DNA from: Pseudomonas oryzihabitans
Lineage (GTDB): Bacteria; Pseudomonadota; Gammaproteobacteria; Pseudomonadales; Pseudomonadaceae
Direction of reading: 5' to 3'
Length of the DNA: 64,000 nt
NCBI RefSeq assembly: GCF_014522265.1
Contig: NZ_CP017024.1
Coordinates: 1,144,001 to 1,208,000, forward strand
This document shows positions 34,253 through 45,617 of the stretch, one piece after another. Each line of letters starts with the position of its first letter. The stretch's first letter is position 1. Both the position numbers and the translations under genes were made by a program. Below the pieces are notes generated by a model. It saw only the letters and a program-made list of their open reading frames with translations. It was not told where the DNA came from and made no database searches.

Positions 34253-35071
34253 CTAGAGCCTGCGGAACAGCCGTTCCTGCTTCACCACCGGCTCGAAGTG
34301 GCTGGCGTAGGCGGAGAAGTCCAGCGACTCCTTGCTGCCCAGGCCGAGAAAGCCGCGGTGGCTCAGGGACTCGTGAAACAGGCCGAGCGCCCGATTCTGC
34401 AGATTCTTGTTGAAGTAGATGAGCACGTTGCGGCAGGAGACCAGCTGCGTCTCGGAAAAGACGCTGTCGGTGGCCAGGCTGTGGTCGGCGAAGGTCACGT
34501 TGGCGATCAGCGACTTGTCGAACAGGGCGCCGTCGTAGGCCGCGGTGTAATAGTCGGAAAAGGCCCGGGTGCCGCCGGCCTTCTGGTAGCTGGCGGTGTA
34601 GGCGCGCATCCGCTCCAGCGGAAAGATGCCCTGGCGGGCCTTTTCCATGGAGCGCGGATTGATGTCGGTGGCATAGAAGAGCGTACGGTCGAGCAGCCCT
34701 TCCTCTTGGAACAGGATGGCCATGGAGAAGACTTCCTCGCCGGTGCTGCAGCCGGCGATCCATACCTTGAGCGAGGGATAGGTACGCAAGACCGGCACCA
34801 CCTGCTGGCGCAGGGCGAGGAAGTAGCCTGGATCGCGAAACATCTCGCTCACCGGGATGGTGATGAATTGCAGCAGCTCGGCGAACAGCGCCGGATCACG
34901 CAGGACCCGCTCCTGCAGCATAGAGATGCTCGGGCAGTCGAAGCGCGTCAGCGCCTGCAGCACCCGCCGCTTGAGCGAGGCCTTGGAGTAATTGCGGAAG
35001 TCGTGGCTGTATCTCAGGAAGATGCCTTCCAGCAGCAACCTCAGCTCGATGTCCTGCAGCCGTTCGCTCAT
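34253..35071 (-). CDS. CheR-type protein-glutamate methyltransferase
   Basis: A 272-residue protein with the helical CheR N-domain (about 1-75) and a SAM-binding C-domain: VWIAGCSTGEEVFSMAIL, YATDINPRSMEKAR and VSCRNVLIYFNKNLQ. It would methylate receptor glutamates, opposed by the adjacent CheB. No MCP, CheA or CheW gene is in the window. It starts 3 bases after the stop of the large hybrid kinase. Confidence 0.9.
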   Translation of the reverse strand: MSERLQDIELRLLLEGIFLRYSHDFRNYSKASLKRRVLQALTRFDCPSISMLQERVLRDPALFAELLQFITIPVSEMFRDPGYFLALRQQVVPVLRTYPSLKVWIAGCSTGEEVFSMAILFQEEGLLDRTLFYATDINPRSMEKARQGIFPLERMRAYTASYQKAGGTRAFSDYYTAAYDGALFDKSLIANVTFADHSLATDSVFSETQLVSCRNVLIYFNKNLQNRALGLFHESLSHRGFLGLGSKESLDFSAYASHFEPVVKQERLFRRL

Positions 35072-35074
35072 GAC

Positions 35075-38000
35075 CTACAGCCGCTCCAGCGACGGCATCC
35101 AGACACGGATCAGCGAGAACAGCCGGTCCAGGTCGATGGGCTTGGCCAGGTAGTCGCTGGCACCGGCGGCGAGGCAGCGCTCCTGGTCATCCTTCATGGC
35201 CTTGGCGGTGATGGCGATGATCGGCAGCTTCTTCATGTGCGGCCGCTTGCGGATCTCGCGCATGGCTTCGTAGCCGTCCATCATCGGCATCATGATGTCC
35301 ATCAGCACCAGGTCGATGGTGTCGCTGTTGTCGAGCTTCTCCAGCGCTTCCAGGCCGTTGCGGGCGATCTCCACCTTGGCGCCCTTCTGCTCCAGGGCAC
35401 TGGTGAGGGCGAAGATGTTGCGAACGTCGTCATCCACCAGCAGCAGGGTGCGGCCATCGAAGGCCTTTTCGCGGCTGCGGGCGCTTTCCAGCATGCGCTG
35501 GCGATCGAGCGGCATGTCGGCCTCGATCTTGTGCAGGAACAGGGTCACCTCGTCGAGCAGTCGCTCCGGCGAGCGCGCACCCTTGATGATGATGGAACGC
35601 GAATACTTGAGCAGCGCCGCTTCTTCGTCGCGGGTCAGGCTGCGACCGGTGTAGACGATCACCGGTGGGAAGGAGCAGATGTCTTCGCTGGCCATGCGCT
35701 GCAGCAGCTCACCCCCTTCCATGTCGGGCAGCTTGAGGTCGATGACCATGCAGTCGTAGACCTCGTCGCGCAGCAGTTCCAGGGCCTGGCTACCCATCTC
35801 CACGGCGGTGATCTCCACATCCACGTCGCCGATCAGCTTGGCGATGCTGTCGCGCTGCAGGGCATCGTCTTCCACCAGCAGCACCCGCTTGATGCCGGCG
35901 GCGAACTTGGCTTCCAGCCGGGTGAAGGCCTCACGCAATTCGTCGCGGGTGGTGGGCTTGATGGCGTAGCCGACCGCGCCCATGTGCATGGCCGTCTCGA
36001 TGCGATCCGAGGCTGAGACCACGTGCACCGGGATGTGCCGGGTCAGGGGATTTTCCTTGAGGCGCTCCAGCACCGTGAGGCCGGAATGATCCGGCAGTCC
36101 CATGTCCAGCAGGATGGCGTCGGGGCGGTACTCCAGCGCCGCGGCGAAGCCTTCCTCGGCGCGATGGGCGATCAGGCAGCTGTACTTCAGCTCGTGGGCC
36201 AGATCGAAGAGGATCTGCGCGAAGGGCACCTCGTCCTCGATCACCAGCACTCGACGATCCGGATAGGGCCAGCTGTCCCGATCGTCAGCGAAGGCAGCTG
36301 CCACAGGCGCCGCTGCCTCGGTGACCGGCGGCGCTGCGGGCGGACGCGGGGTAGCGGCCAGGGTGGCGAGAGGCGCAGGTGCTGCAACCGGCATGGTGGC
36401 CTGCGCCGGGGCCATGACCGGCGTCACCGGCAGACCGGGCGCGGCGGCTTCCTGATACTCCAGCGGCAGGCGCAGGGTGAAGGTACTACCCTCGCCCGGC
36501 TGGCTGATGACGCCCAGGGCGCCACCCAGCAGCAGCGCCAAGTCGCGGGAGATCGACAGCCCCAGGCCGGTGCCGCCGTAGCGACGGGTAATGGCGCCGT
36601 CCGCCTGGCGGAAGGCCTCGAAGATCAGCTCCTGCTGCTCGGCGGCGATGCCGATGCCGGTATCGCTCACGGCGAAGCTGGGCTGGCCGTCTTCCAGCGA
36701 CAGGCGCAGGGTCACCTGGCCGTGCTCGGTGAACTTGAAGGCGTTGGACAGCAGGTTCTTGAGGATCTGCTCGACCCGCTGGCGATCGCTGAAGAAGGTC
36801 GACGGCATCTGCTCGTCCAGCTCCACCACGAAGGCGACGCCCTTGTTCTGGGCCACCGGCTCGAAGGCGGTCTTCAGGGCTTCCACCAGGCGGCGCACGG
36901 ACATCTGCTCCGGGCGGATCTCCAGCATGCCGGCCTCGACCTTGGAGATGTCGAGGATGTCGTTGATCAGGGTGAGCAGGTCGTTGCCCGCCGAATAGAT
37001 GGATTCGGCGTAGCGCACCTGCTCGGCACTCAGGTTGCCCACCGGGTTGTCCGCCAGCAGCTTGGACAGGATCAGCGAGCTGTTCAGCGGCGTACGCAAT
37101 TCGTGGGACATGTTCGCCAGGAATTCGGACTTGTACTGGCTGGCGCGTTCCAGCTCGCGCGCCCGGTCTTCCAGCAGTTGCTGGGCTTCGTTGAGGCGAT
37201 TGTTGCGGTCGTCCAGCACGTCGCGCTGCTGCAGCAGTTCCTGGGCCTGCTCGGAGAGTTGCTCGTTGGTCTGCTCCAGTTCGGCCTGCTGCTGCTCCAG
37301 ATGAACCTGGGATTCCTTGAGCGCCTGGGACTGTTCTTCCAGCTCTTCGTTGGCGGTGCGCAGCTCTTCCTGCTGTACCTGGAGCTCTTCGTTGAGTTGC
37401 TGGGTTTCCGCCAGCACCTGCTGCAGCCGCTGGCGATAGCGCGCGGCTTCCACCGAGGAACCGATGGAGTCGGCGATCAGGGTCAGCAATTCTTCGTCCT
37501 GCGGACGCAGGGCGCGCAGGAAGCCCAGTTCGACCACACCATTCACCCGGCCATCGTTCTCGATGGGCACGATGAGCGCCGCGCTGGCCTGGCGCTCGCC
37601 CAGCGCCGAATTGACCTTGAGGTAGTCGAGGGGCAACTGGTCGAGCGCCATTAGGCGACCGTCCAGCACGGCTTGCCCGGCCAGACCCTCGCCCGGAGAA
37701 AGGCGCTGGCGCCGGCGACGACCCTCGTCGTCGAGGGCGTAGTCGGCGACGCGCTCCAGGCTGCCGTCGTCGAGCCGTACATAGAGGGCACCGGCCGCGG
37801 CACCGAGATAGCGCGCCAGGAATTGCAGGATGCTTTGCCCCAGCGGCGCCAGCGTCGCCTGACCGATGACCGCTTCCGACAGCTGATTCTGGCCGGAGCG
37901 GAACCAGCTCTGTCGCTCAAGATTGTCGGTGTGCTCGGCCTGTTGATCGAGCAGCCGGGTGTAGGTCGCGGAAAGCCGCATGAGTTCGCGGCGACCAAAG

Positions 38001-38611
38001 AAGGCCATGATGCCCGACAGCAGCAGGCTGACGACGAGGAAGGCCGCCACGAACACCACCGTCATGCGGCTGGCCGTCGCGGTACGCTCGGCGCGCATCT
38101 GCTCTTCGTAGGCGATGAAGTCGGTGTAGTCGCGGCGGATGCTGTCGATGCGATTCTTCCCCTGGCCATCGCTCAGGGGGGTCTGGAAATCCCCCCCGGT
38201 GCGGCGCGCCTCGATCACCTGGCTGGCGTATTGGCGCCACTCTCGGTGTACCGCTTCGATCCGCTCCAGTCGGCGGATCTGCACGGCGCTGTCGCTGACC
38301 AGATTCTTCAACTCATCCAGTTGCGGCTCGACATTGGGCAGGGCGCGCTCATAGGGCTGCAGGAACGCGGTATTGCCGCTCAGCAGATAGCCGCGCATCC
38401 CGGTTTCCAGATCGACCACCAGGCGGAAGTTGGCGTTGGCCTCGCTGATGACACGGTCGGTGTGCTCGACCCACTGGGTGACCTTCAGCAGGTAATAGAT
38501 GATGGCGATGAAGAAGATCGCGCTGAAGACACCGATGCTCAGCGGCAGGGAAAGATTGCGCTTGAGGATCTGGCTGAAGTGCTTCTGATCGAGGGGCGAC
38601 TCGCGATTCAT
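35075..38611 (-). CDS. CHASE3-GAF hybrid histidine kinase with three receiver domains
   Basis: A 1178-residue inner-membrane sensor. In order: membrane segment (about 18-42), periplasmic CHASE3 domain with [14 protein letters not shown], second membrane segment (about 185-207), GAF domain (about 240-385), a long Gln/Glu coiled coil (about 390-490), HisKA with SHELRTPLN near residue 502, HATPase ([18 protein letters not shown]), then three receivers starting near residues 785, 907 and 1052, each with a phosphoacceptor Asp ([27 protein letters not shown]). ATG 38611 is preferred to TTG 38656. First gene of the operon, it lies near the rsmY-type RNA. The signal it senses is unknown. Confidence 0.92.
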   Translation of the reverse strand: MNRESPLDQKHFSQILKRNLSLPLSIGVFSAIFFIAIIYYLLKVTQWVEHTDRVISEANANFRLVVDLETGMRGYLLSGNTAFLQPYERALPNVEPQLDELKNLVSDSAVQIRRLERIEAVHREWRQYASQVIEARRTGGDFQTPLSDGQGKNRIDSIRRDYTDFIAYEEQMRAERTATASRMTVVFVAAFLVVSLLLSGIMAFFGRRELMRLSATYTRLLDQQAEHTDNLERQSWFRSGQNQLSEAVIGQATLAPLGQSILQFLARYLGAAAGALYVRLDDGSLERVADYALDDEGRRRRQRLSPGEGLAGQAVLDGRLMALDQLPLDYLKVNSALGERQASAALIVPIENDGRVNGVVELGFLRALRPQDEELLTLIADSIGSSVEAARYRQRLQQVLAETQQLNEELQVQQEELRTANEELEEQSQALKESQVHLEQQQAELEQTNEQLSEQAQELLQQRDVLDDRNNRLNEAQQLLEDRARELERASQYKSEFLANMSHELRTPLNSSLILSKLLADNPVGNLSAEQVRYAESIYSAGNDLLTLINDILDISKVEAGMLEIRPEQMSVRRLVEALKTAFEPVAQNKGVAFVVELDEQMPSTFFSDRQRVEQILKNLLSNAFKFTEHGQVTLRLSLEDGQPSFAVSDTGIGIAAEQQELIFEAFRQADGAITRRYGGTGLGLSISRDLALLLGGALGVISQPGEGSTFTLRLPLEYQEAAAPGLPVTPVMAPAQATMPVAAPAPLATLAATPRPPAAPPVTEAAAPVAAAFADDRDSWPYPDRRVLVIEDEVPFAQILFDLAHELKYSCLIAHRAEEGFAAALEYRPDAILLDMGLPDHSGLTVLERLKENPLTRHIPVHVVSASDRIETAMHMGAVGYAIKPTTRDELREAFTRLEAKFAAGIKRVLLVEDDALQRDSIAKLIGDVDVEITAVEMGSQALELLRDEVYDCMVIDLKLPDMEGGELLQRMASEDICSFPPVIVYTGRSLTRDEEAALLKYSRSIIIKGARSPERLLDEVTLFLHKIEADMPLDRQRMLESARSREKAFDGRTLLLVDDDVRNIFALTSALEQKGAKVEIARNGLEALEKLDNSDTIDLVLMDIMMPMMDGYEAMREIRKRPHMKKLPIIAITAKAMKDDQERCLAAGASDYLAKPIDLDRLFSLIRVWMPSLERL

Positions 38612-38876
38612 GGGGTCTGAAAGCCTTGTACGGGACAAAACGGTCGGCGACGGCAAAGCCTCGGCCTGCGGGGGGGTGTCGTCACTGACCGTGGCGCAAC
38701 CGACGGTCGATCAAGGATATCGACACGGGCTGGCCGAAAGGCCTCGAACAGGACCATGGAAGGCGCATCCGCCTAGCACGGACGTCTTGCCCTCCGGCCC
38801 CTTTCGCTCCGGTCGGCGCTGACCCCTCGGGTCAACCAGGCGATCGCGGCATTCGGGTCTCGATCAGGCCGCTGGT

Positions 38877-39035
38877 TCAGCGACGGGCAATCACCCAGAC
38901 GGCATGAATGATACCCGGAATGTAACCCAGCAGCGTCAGCAGGATGTTCAGCCAGAAGGCGCCGCCGAAGCCGACCTGGAGGAAGACGCCCACGGGCGGC
39001 AGGATGATGGCGAAGATAAGGCGGATGAGGTCCAT
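38877..39035 (-). CDS. YqaE/Pmp3 family membrane protein
   Basis: A 52-residue protein, MDLIRLIFAIILPPVGVFLQ..., with two membrane helices joined by a Gly-rich turn and ending GIIHAVWVIARR. This is the Pmp3/YqaE family, small proteolipids induced by salt, cold or membrane stress. It stands alone between the hybrid-kinase gene and the RNA terminator at 39112. Confidence 0.9.
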   Translation of the reverse strand: MDLIRLIFAIILPPVGVFLQVGFGGAFWLNILLTLLGYIPGIIHAVWVIARR

Positions 39036-39111
39036 TTCAGGCTCCAGTAGTGGGCAGGCAAGAAGATGCCTCTAAGACTGGCAGGGCCTGAATCAGGTTC
39101 CGGCAGGCAAT

Positions 39112-39136
39112 AAAAAACCCCGCCGAAGCGGGGTTT
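39112..39136 (-). terminator. Intrinsic terminator of the Rsm-type RNA
   Basis: Read on the minus strand: AAACCCCGC, TTCG loop, GCGGGGTTT, then TTTTA. A 9-bp stem with a tetraloop and T run ends the small RNA transcript. Confidence 0.9.
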
Positions 39137-39288
39137 CGCAGACTTAACCCGACATCCTTGTCAGGCCGCCAATCCTTGGCCATCTATCCCTGTAAGTCTC
39201 TGCCCGACATCCGTGCCGGGGGGCCATCCTGGCCATATTTCCTTGAAATCATCTGGAGCGCTGGGTACATCCTGTACCGCGATCCGAT
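39112..39288 (-). ncRNA. rsmY: RsmY-type regulatory RNA that sequesters RsmA/CsrA
   Basis: Titrates the translational repressor RsmA. On the minus strand the roughly 177-base RNA has eight GGA triplets. Five sit in hairpin loops with flanking stems: GGTAC-AGGAT-GTACC, GGCC-AGGAT-GGCC, CCGGCA-CGGA-TGTCGG, GCCA-AGGAT-TGGC, and CCTGAC-AAGGAT-GTCGGG. One contains ACAAGGATGT, the exact CsrA-binding consensus. AGACTTA pairs with TAAGTCT to close a larger domain. It ends in an intrinsic terminator and is preceded by a perfect GacA box. The family is clear; naming it RsmY rather than X or Z rests on its place beside acyl-CoA dehydrogenase genes, recalled from P. putida. The 5' end is estimated, and it is longer than the usual 120-130 bases. 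Confidence 0.87.
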
Positions 39289-39294
39289 GGGTGT

Positions 39295-39362
39295 AGATTA
39301 CGCAGCTATCAGAGACTAGGCGATGGCTTATCGCGGCGACGTGGTGTAAGCCAAAGCTTACA
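39295..39362 (-). promoter_or_regulatory. GacA box and -10 element of the Rsm RNA
   Basis: TGTAAG-N6-CTTACA at 39345-39362 is a perfect match to the upstream activating sequence of GacA-controlled RNAs. On the minus strand TAATCT (39295-39300) is a suitable -10; the start would be near 39288, 65 bases from the box centre, which is the known spacing. No good -35 is present, as expected for an activator-dependent promoter. Confidence 0.87.
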
Positions 39363-39394
39363 CGACATGGCTTTTTACCTTGCTGGTCAACAGC

Positions 39395-41164
39395 TTAGAA
39401 CGCCTCCTCGGCCAGGGCGTAGAGCGGTTGGGCGCCACTGCGCACGGCCGCAGCCAGGCTCAGGGTGCGCGGTAGCAGACGAGCGAAATAGAAACGCGCA
39501 GTGGCCAGCTTGGCTTCGGCGAAGGTCGCCTCCTGATCCGCCGCAGCGGCCGCCGCCCGGGCCCAGAGGTAACCATAGGCGACATAGCCGAACAGGTGCA
39601 GGTAGTCCACCGAGGCTGCCCCCAGTTCGTGGGGATCGCTGGCGCCGGCCTGCAGCAGCCATTCGGTCGCCCCGTCCAGCTGTTCCAGCGCTTGGCGCAG
39701 GGGTGCGGCGAATTCATTGTCCGCCGGCAGACCGCCCAGATAGCCATGGACCTCTTCGCTGAAGGGCCGATAGAGAGTACCGCGGCTGCCGGCCAGCTTG
39801 CGGCCGACCAAATCGAGGGCCTGGATGCCGTTGGTGCCTTCGTAGATCTGGGTGATGCGCACGTCGCGCACCAGCTGCTCCTGGCCCCATTCACGGATGT
39901 AGCCATGACCGCCGAACACCTGCTGACCGGCGACGCAGAGTTCCAGGCCGAGATCGGTGAGGAAGCCCTTGGCCACCGGGGTGAGCAGCGCCACCAGGGC
40001 CTCGGCGCGTTCGCGCTCGACGGGCTCAGGGCTGTACTTGGCGGTGTCGAGCTGCAGGGCGACATAGCTGGAGAACAACCGGCCGCCTTCGTTCAGGGCC
40101 TTCATGGTCAGCAGCATGCGCCGCACATCGGGATGGACGATGATGGGATCGGCGTTCTTGGCGGCCTGCTGGATGCCGGCCGGCGACCGACTCTGCAGGC
40201 GCTCGCGGGCGTAGGCCAGGGCATTCTGGTAGGAGCGCTCGCTCGAACCCAGGCCCTGGATGCCGACGCCCAGGCGCTCGTAGTTCATCATGGTGAACAT
40301 GGCGGCCAGGCCCTTGTTGACCTCGCCCACCAGGTAGCCGACCGCGCCGTCGAAGTTCATCACGCAGGTGGCGGCACCCTTGATGCCCATCTTGTGTTCC
40401 AGCGAGCCACAGGCCACGGCGTTGCGCGCGCCCAGGGCACCCGCCTCGTCCACCAGGATCTTGGGCACCAGGAACAGCGAGATGCCCCGGGAGCCGGCCG
40501 GCGCATCGGGCAGCTTGGCCAGCACCAGATGGATGATGTTCTCGGTGAGGTCGTGCTCGCCGGCGGTGATGAAGATCTTGGTGCCGGTGACCCGGTAGCT
40601 GCCGTCGAACTGGGGCTCGGCGCGGGTGCGGATCAGCCCCAGGTCGGTACCGGCATGGGGCTCGGTCAGGCACATGGAGCCGGCCCACTGGCCGCTGTAG
40701 AGGTTGGGCAGATAGGCCTGCTTCAGTTCTGCGCTGCCATGGGCGTGCAGGGCCAGGCAGGCACCGGCGCTGAGCATCGGATAGAGGCCGAAGGCCAGGC
40801 AGCTGGCGTGCATCATTTCCTCGACCTGGGCAGTGAGCACCTTGGGCATGCCCATGCCGCCGTATTCGGGATCGCCACCGACCCCGACCCAGCCGCCTTC
40901 GGCAAAGGCCTGGTAAGCCTGGCGGAAGCCCTGGGGCGTGGTCACTTCGCCGTTTTGCCAGTGGCAGCCTTCCTCATCGGAATTGCGATTGAGGGGCGCC
41001 AGTTCCTGGGCGCACAGCTTGCCGGCTTCTTCGAGGATGGCATCGGCGGTCTCGCCGTCCACCACTTCGGCCAGGGCAGGCCACTGACTCCAGCGGTCCC
41101 TGACCTTGAGGACGGCATCCAGCACGAAACGGATATCGCGAAGCGGCGGGGTGTAGTCAGCCAT
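39395..41164 (-). CDS. Acyl-CoA dehydrogenase (large, about 590 residues)
   Basis: First oxidation step of fatty-acid beta-oxidation with an FAD cofactor. The 589-residue protein starts MADYTPPLRDIRFVLDAVL and shows MCLTEPHAGTDLG and TKIFITAGEHDLTENI in the flavin/acyl-binding core, ERLGVGIQGLGSSERSYQNA, and QIYEGTNGIQALDLVGRKL. An additional C-terminal domain makes it longer than the 380-residue family. It resembles its upstream neighbour closely and the two probably arose by duplication. Start ATG 41164 follows GGAGACT. Confidence 0.93.
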   Translation of the reverse strand: MADYTPPLRDIRFVLDAVLKVRDRWSQWPALAEVVDGETADAILEEAGKLCAQELAPLNRNSDEEGCHWQNGEVTTPQGFRQAYQAFAEGGWVGVGGDPEYGGMGMPKVLTAQVEEMMHASCLAFGLYPMLSAGACLALHAHGSAELKQAYLPNLYSGQWAGSMCLTEPHAGTDLGLIRTRAEPQFDGSYRVTGTKIFITAGEHDLTENIIHLVLAKLPDAPAGSRGISLFLVPKILVDEAGALGARNAVACGSLEHKMGIKGAATCVMNFDGAVGYLVGEVNKGLAAMFTMMNYERLGVGIQGLGSSERSYQNALAYARERLQSRSPAGIQQAAKNADPIIVHPDVRRMLLTMKALNEGGRLFSSYVALQLDTAKYSPEPVERERAEALVALLTPVAKGFLTDLGLELCVAGQQVFGGHGYIREWGQEQLVRDVRITQIYEGTNGIQALDLVGRKLAGSRGTLYRPFSEEVHGYLGGLPADNEFAAPLRQALEQLDGATEWLLQAGASDPHELGAASVDYLHLFGYVAYGYLWARAAAAAADQEATFAEAKLATARFYFARLLPRTLSLAAAVRSGAQPLYALAEEAF

Positions 41165-41308
41165 GTCGAGTCTCCTCGGAAGGTGTTCTTGTCGGTATGA
41201 CCCGAGTGTAAGACCGAACCGGAAGGGAGACATAGGTTCATGATCTGACCTGGCGGTCAGCCGATCGGAGGTTCGCGCTGCTGGCTTCTTCGCATGCGTG
41301 AAAAAGCG

Positions 41309-41332
41309 AAAACCCCGCCGGAGCGGGGTTTT
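41309..41332 (-). terminator. Terminator after the second acyl-CoA dehydrogenase
   Basis: AAAACCCCGC / GCGGGGTTTT with a 4-base loop. It lies 19 bases beyond the stop of the 41351-43156 gene, so the two dehydrogenase genes are probably separate transcripts. Confidence 0.8.
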
Positions 41333-41350
41333 CAGTAGAGCGGCGACGGC

Positions 41351-43156
<1,806 letters not shown>

Positions 43157-43230
43157 GACTGTTACCTCTTTGCGAATGCTTGTTGTCGAGGGTGGCGGCA
43201 GCGTCGCTGCAGACCTTCCGCCAGGGCGTT

Positions 43231-43245
43231 TAAACAGTTGTTTGA
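43231..43245 (-). promoter_or_regulatory. Candidate PsrA-type operator
   Basis: On the minus strand the site reads CAAAC-AACT-GTTTA, close to the (G/C)AAAC-N2-4-GTTT(G/C) motif of PsrA, the TetR-family fatty-acid sensor of Pseudomonas. It lies about 75 bases before the acyl-CoA dehydrogenase start. One terminal base departs from the consensus. Confidence 0.4.
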
Positions 43246-43301
43246 AACTAATGTTCCAGGCCTGCCCTGTCAAGCGTGGCGAGGACGAGTGGAACGACCG
43301 G

Positions 43302-43625
43302 TCAGTCCGCTTCAGCCAGGGCTTCGCGCAGGGCGGCCGCCGTCGTCGGGCGCACCAGCCGCGCCAGTTCCTGGCCGTCCTTGAAGAGGATCAGCGTAGG
43401 CCAGAGCTTGACGCGAAAGGAGCGTCCCAGGCGGCGACCGGGGCCGTCCTCGATCTTGAGATGGCGCACGCCGGGGTAGTCCGCGAGCGCCGTGGCCAGC
43501 AGCGGCTGGGCGGCACGACAGTGGCCGCACCAGGGTGCGCCGAACTCCAGCAGGGTGACACCCGGCAGGGCGTCGACATCGGTGCGGGCGGGCTCCTTTT
43601 CCGCATAGGTGGTCGTCATGGTCAT
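43302..43625 (-). CDS. Thioredoxin family protein
   Basis: A 107-residue single-domain thioredoxin with the active site APWCGHCRAAQ (CGHC, as in protein disulfide isomerases, not the CGPC of TrxA) and the cis-proline region KLWPTLILFKDGQ. No signal peptide is seen, so it is likely cytoplasmic. AGGAG before ATG 43625 sets the start; ATG 43619 is the alternative. Its redox partner is unknown. Confidence 0.85.
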   Translation of the reverse strand: MTMTTTYAEKEPARTDVDALPGVTLLEFGAPWCGHCRAAQPLLATALADYPGVRHLKIEDGPGRRLGRSFRVKLWPTLILFKDGQELARLVRPTTAAALREALAEAD

Positions 43626-43789
43626 GGCGGGGCTCCTGAAGTCGGTTCCAACGGTGGACAAGTCGCTGGCGGGACTGCTCGGTCACGGGAAAAGGATTAG
43701 GGTCGAAGCTGCGGTACGCCCCGATCTCTCGACAATAAAACAAGGCGCTCCATTTCTGCCTCCGTCTCCGCCCTTTCCCGAGGCCCGCC

Positions 43790-45123
43790 ATGAGCCAGAC
43801 AGCGACTTCCGTTTCACCCGCCACCCTGCGCAAGGTCATCTCCGCCGCGTCCATCGGCAATTTCGTCGAATGGTTCGATTTCGCCCTTTATGGCTTTCTC
43901 GCCACCCTGATCGCCGCGCACTTCTTCCCCAGTGGCGATGCCACCGCCGGGCTGCTCAAGACCTTTGCCGTCTTCGCCGTGGCCTTCGCCTTCCGGCCGC
44001 TGGGCGGTATCGTCTTCGGCCTGCTGGGTGACCGTATCGGCCGTAAACGGGTCCTGGCGCTGACCATCCTGATCATGGCCGGCGCCACGGCCCTGATCGG
44101 CATCCTGCCCAGCTACGCCACCATCGGCATCTGGGCACCCATCCTGCTGACGCTGATCCGTTGCGCTCAGGGCTTTTCCGCCGGCGGCGAATACGCGGGC
44201 GCCTGCGCCTACGTGATGGAGCATTCGCCGCGCGATAGACGCGGGCGCTATGGCAGCTTCGTGCCGGTCTCGACCTTTCTCGCCTTCGCCAGCGCGGCCC
44301 TGACCGCCTGGGGCCTGGAGCGGCTGCTGGGCGCCGCCACCATGGCCGACTGGGGCTGGCGCATTCCCTTCCTGGCCGCCGCGCCGCTGGGTCTGATCGG
44401 CCTCTACCTGCGGCTGAAGCTGGACGAGACCCCGGCCTTCCAGGCCCTGGAAGCCGACCATGAGGTCAGCCATTCGCCGCTGGGCGAGACGCTCAGGCTG
44501 CAGGGCCGTTCCATCCTGCGCCTGGGCGCCTTCATTTCGCTGACGGCGCTGTCCTTCTATATGTTCACCACCTACTTCTCCACCTACCTGCAGCTGGCTG
44601 GCGGCTTCGACCGGGCCGCGGCGCTGGCCATCAGCCTGATCACCCTGTTCGCCGCCGCAGCCGCCTGCCCGGTGCTGGACGTGTCACCGACCGCATCGGT
44701 CGGCGCATGACCACGGTGCTGGCCAGCCTGGTCCTGGCGGTGGGCGTCTATCCGGCGCTGCTGCTGGCCAGCAGTGGCCAGTTCGGCAGCGCCCTGCTGG
44801 GTTCGCTGCTGCTGGGCGCCGGAGCGGTACTGTGCAACGTGGTGACGGCGCCGCTGCTCAGCGAGGTCTTCCCGACCCGCACGCGCTACACCGCCGGCGC
44901 CATCACCTACAACCTGGCCTACACCATCTTCGGCGGCACCGCCCCGCTGATGGCGACCTGGCTGATCGGCGCCACCGGCAGCAACCTCTCGCCAGCGCTC
45001 TACCTGATCCTGATCGCCCTGCTGGGCCTGGTCGGTGGCCTGAGCCTGCCGGAGACCTCCCGGATCGATTTGGACGACGTCAGCGCAGGCGGCGAGGTCA
45101 GCTATCGCGCGGTGCGCAGCTAG
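43790..45123 (+). pseudogene. MFS transporter of the metabolite:H+ symporter family, frameshifted as assembled
   Basis: A 12-helix major facilitator. The 5' part (43790-44710) begins ISAASIGNFVEWFDFALYGF, a hallmark of the metabolite:H+ symporter group (dicarboxylate, proline/betaine or citrate carriers), with GDRIGRKRVLA and FSAGGEYAGA. The 3' part (from 44707) resumes MTTVLASLVLAVG and TRTRYTAGAITYN. The junction between helices 6/7 and later helices should read GRVTDRIGRRM; one base is missing at the GG of 44677-44678. Corrected length is about 444 residues. Substrate unknown. Error or recent mutation cannot be told apart here. Confidence 0.85.
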
Positions 45124-45194
45124 ACCGCTCGTCTCGTGACCGGCACTTCCTCCGGGTCCGTCTGCCGATAGGCAAAAGGCCCGGAGTTTCCCCC

Positions 45195-45617
45195 ATGCCC
45201 GCCACTCACGATCTGCAACGCTTCCTCGACGCCCAGGCCGACACCTATGCCACCGCCCTGGCGGAGATCCGCGCCGGGCGCAAGCGCAGCCACTGGATGT
45301 GGTTCATCTTTCCGCAGATCCAGGGACTGGGTCGTAGCGAAACGGCACGCCACTACGCCATTGCCTCCCGCGACGAGGCCAGTGCCTACCTCGCACATCC
45401 GCTGCTGGGATCGCGCCTGCGGGAGATCACTGCGGCGGCACTGAAGCATCCGGAGCTGTCCGCGACCGCGCTGTTCGGGCAACCGGACGATCTCAAGTTC
45501 CACTCCAGCCTCACCCTCTTCGCCGCCGTAGCCGAAGATCCCGAACCCTTTCGCCAGGCGCTGAAGACCTTTTTCGCCGGCCGGCCCGACGAGGCCACCC
45601 TGACCCGCCTCTGCTAG
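45195..45617 (+). CDS. DUF1810 family protein
   Basis: A 140-residue soluble protein with the family opening LQRFLDAQADTYATALAEI and the strongly conserved SHWMWFIFPQIQGLG. A third segment, SSLTLFAAV, is also typical. The function of DUF1810 is unknown. ATG 45195 is preferred over the longer frame, which overlaps the transporter. The last four bases overlap the cupin gene tail to tail. Confidence 0.88.
   Translation: MPATHDLQRFLDAQADTYATALAEIRAGRKRSHWMWFIFPQIQGLGRSETARHYAIASRDEASAYLAHPLLGSRLREITAAALKHPELSATALFGQPDDLKFHSSLTLFAAVAEDPEPFRQALKTFFAGRPDEATLTRLC

Noticed and set aside
34106-37654. Two long plus-strand frames across the hybrid kinase, CheR and CheB genes
   Set aside because: They are His/Gln/Leu-rich shadows; the minus-strand frames contain clear kinase, receiver and CheR/CheB motifs.
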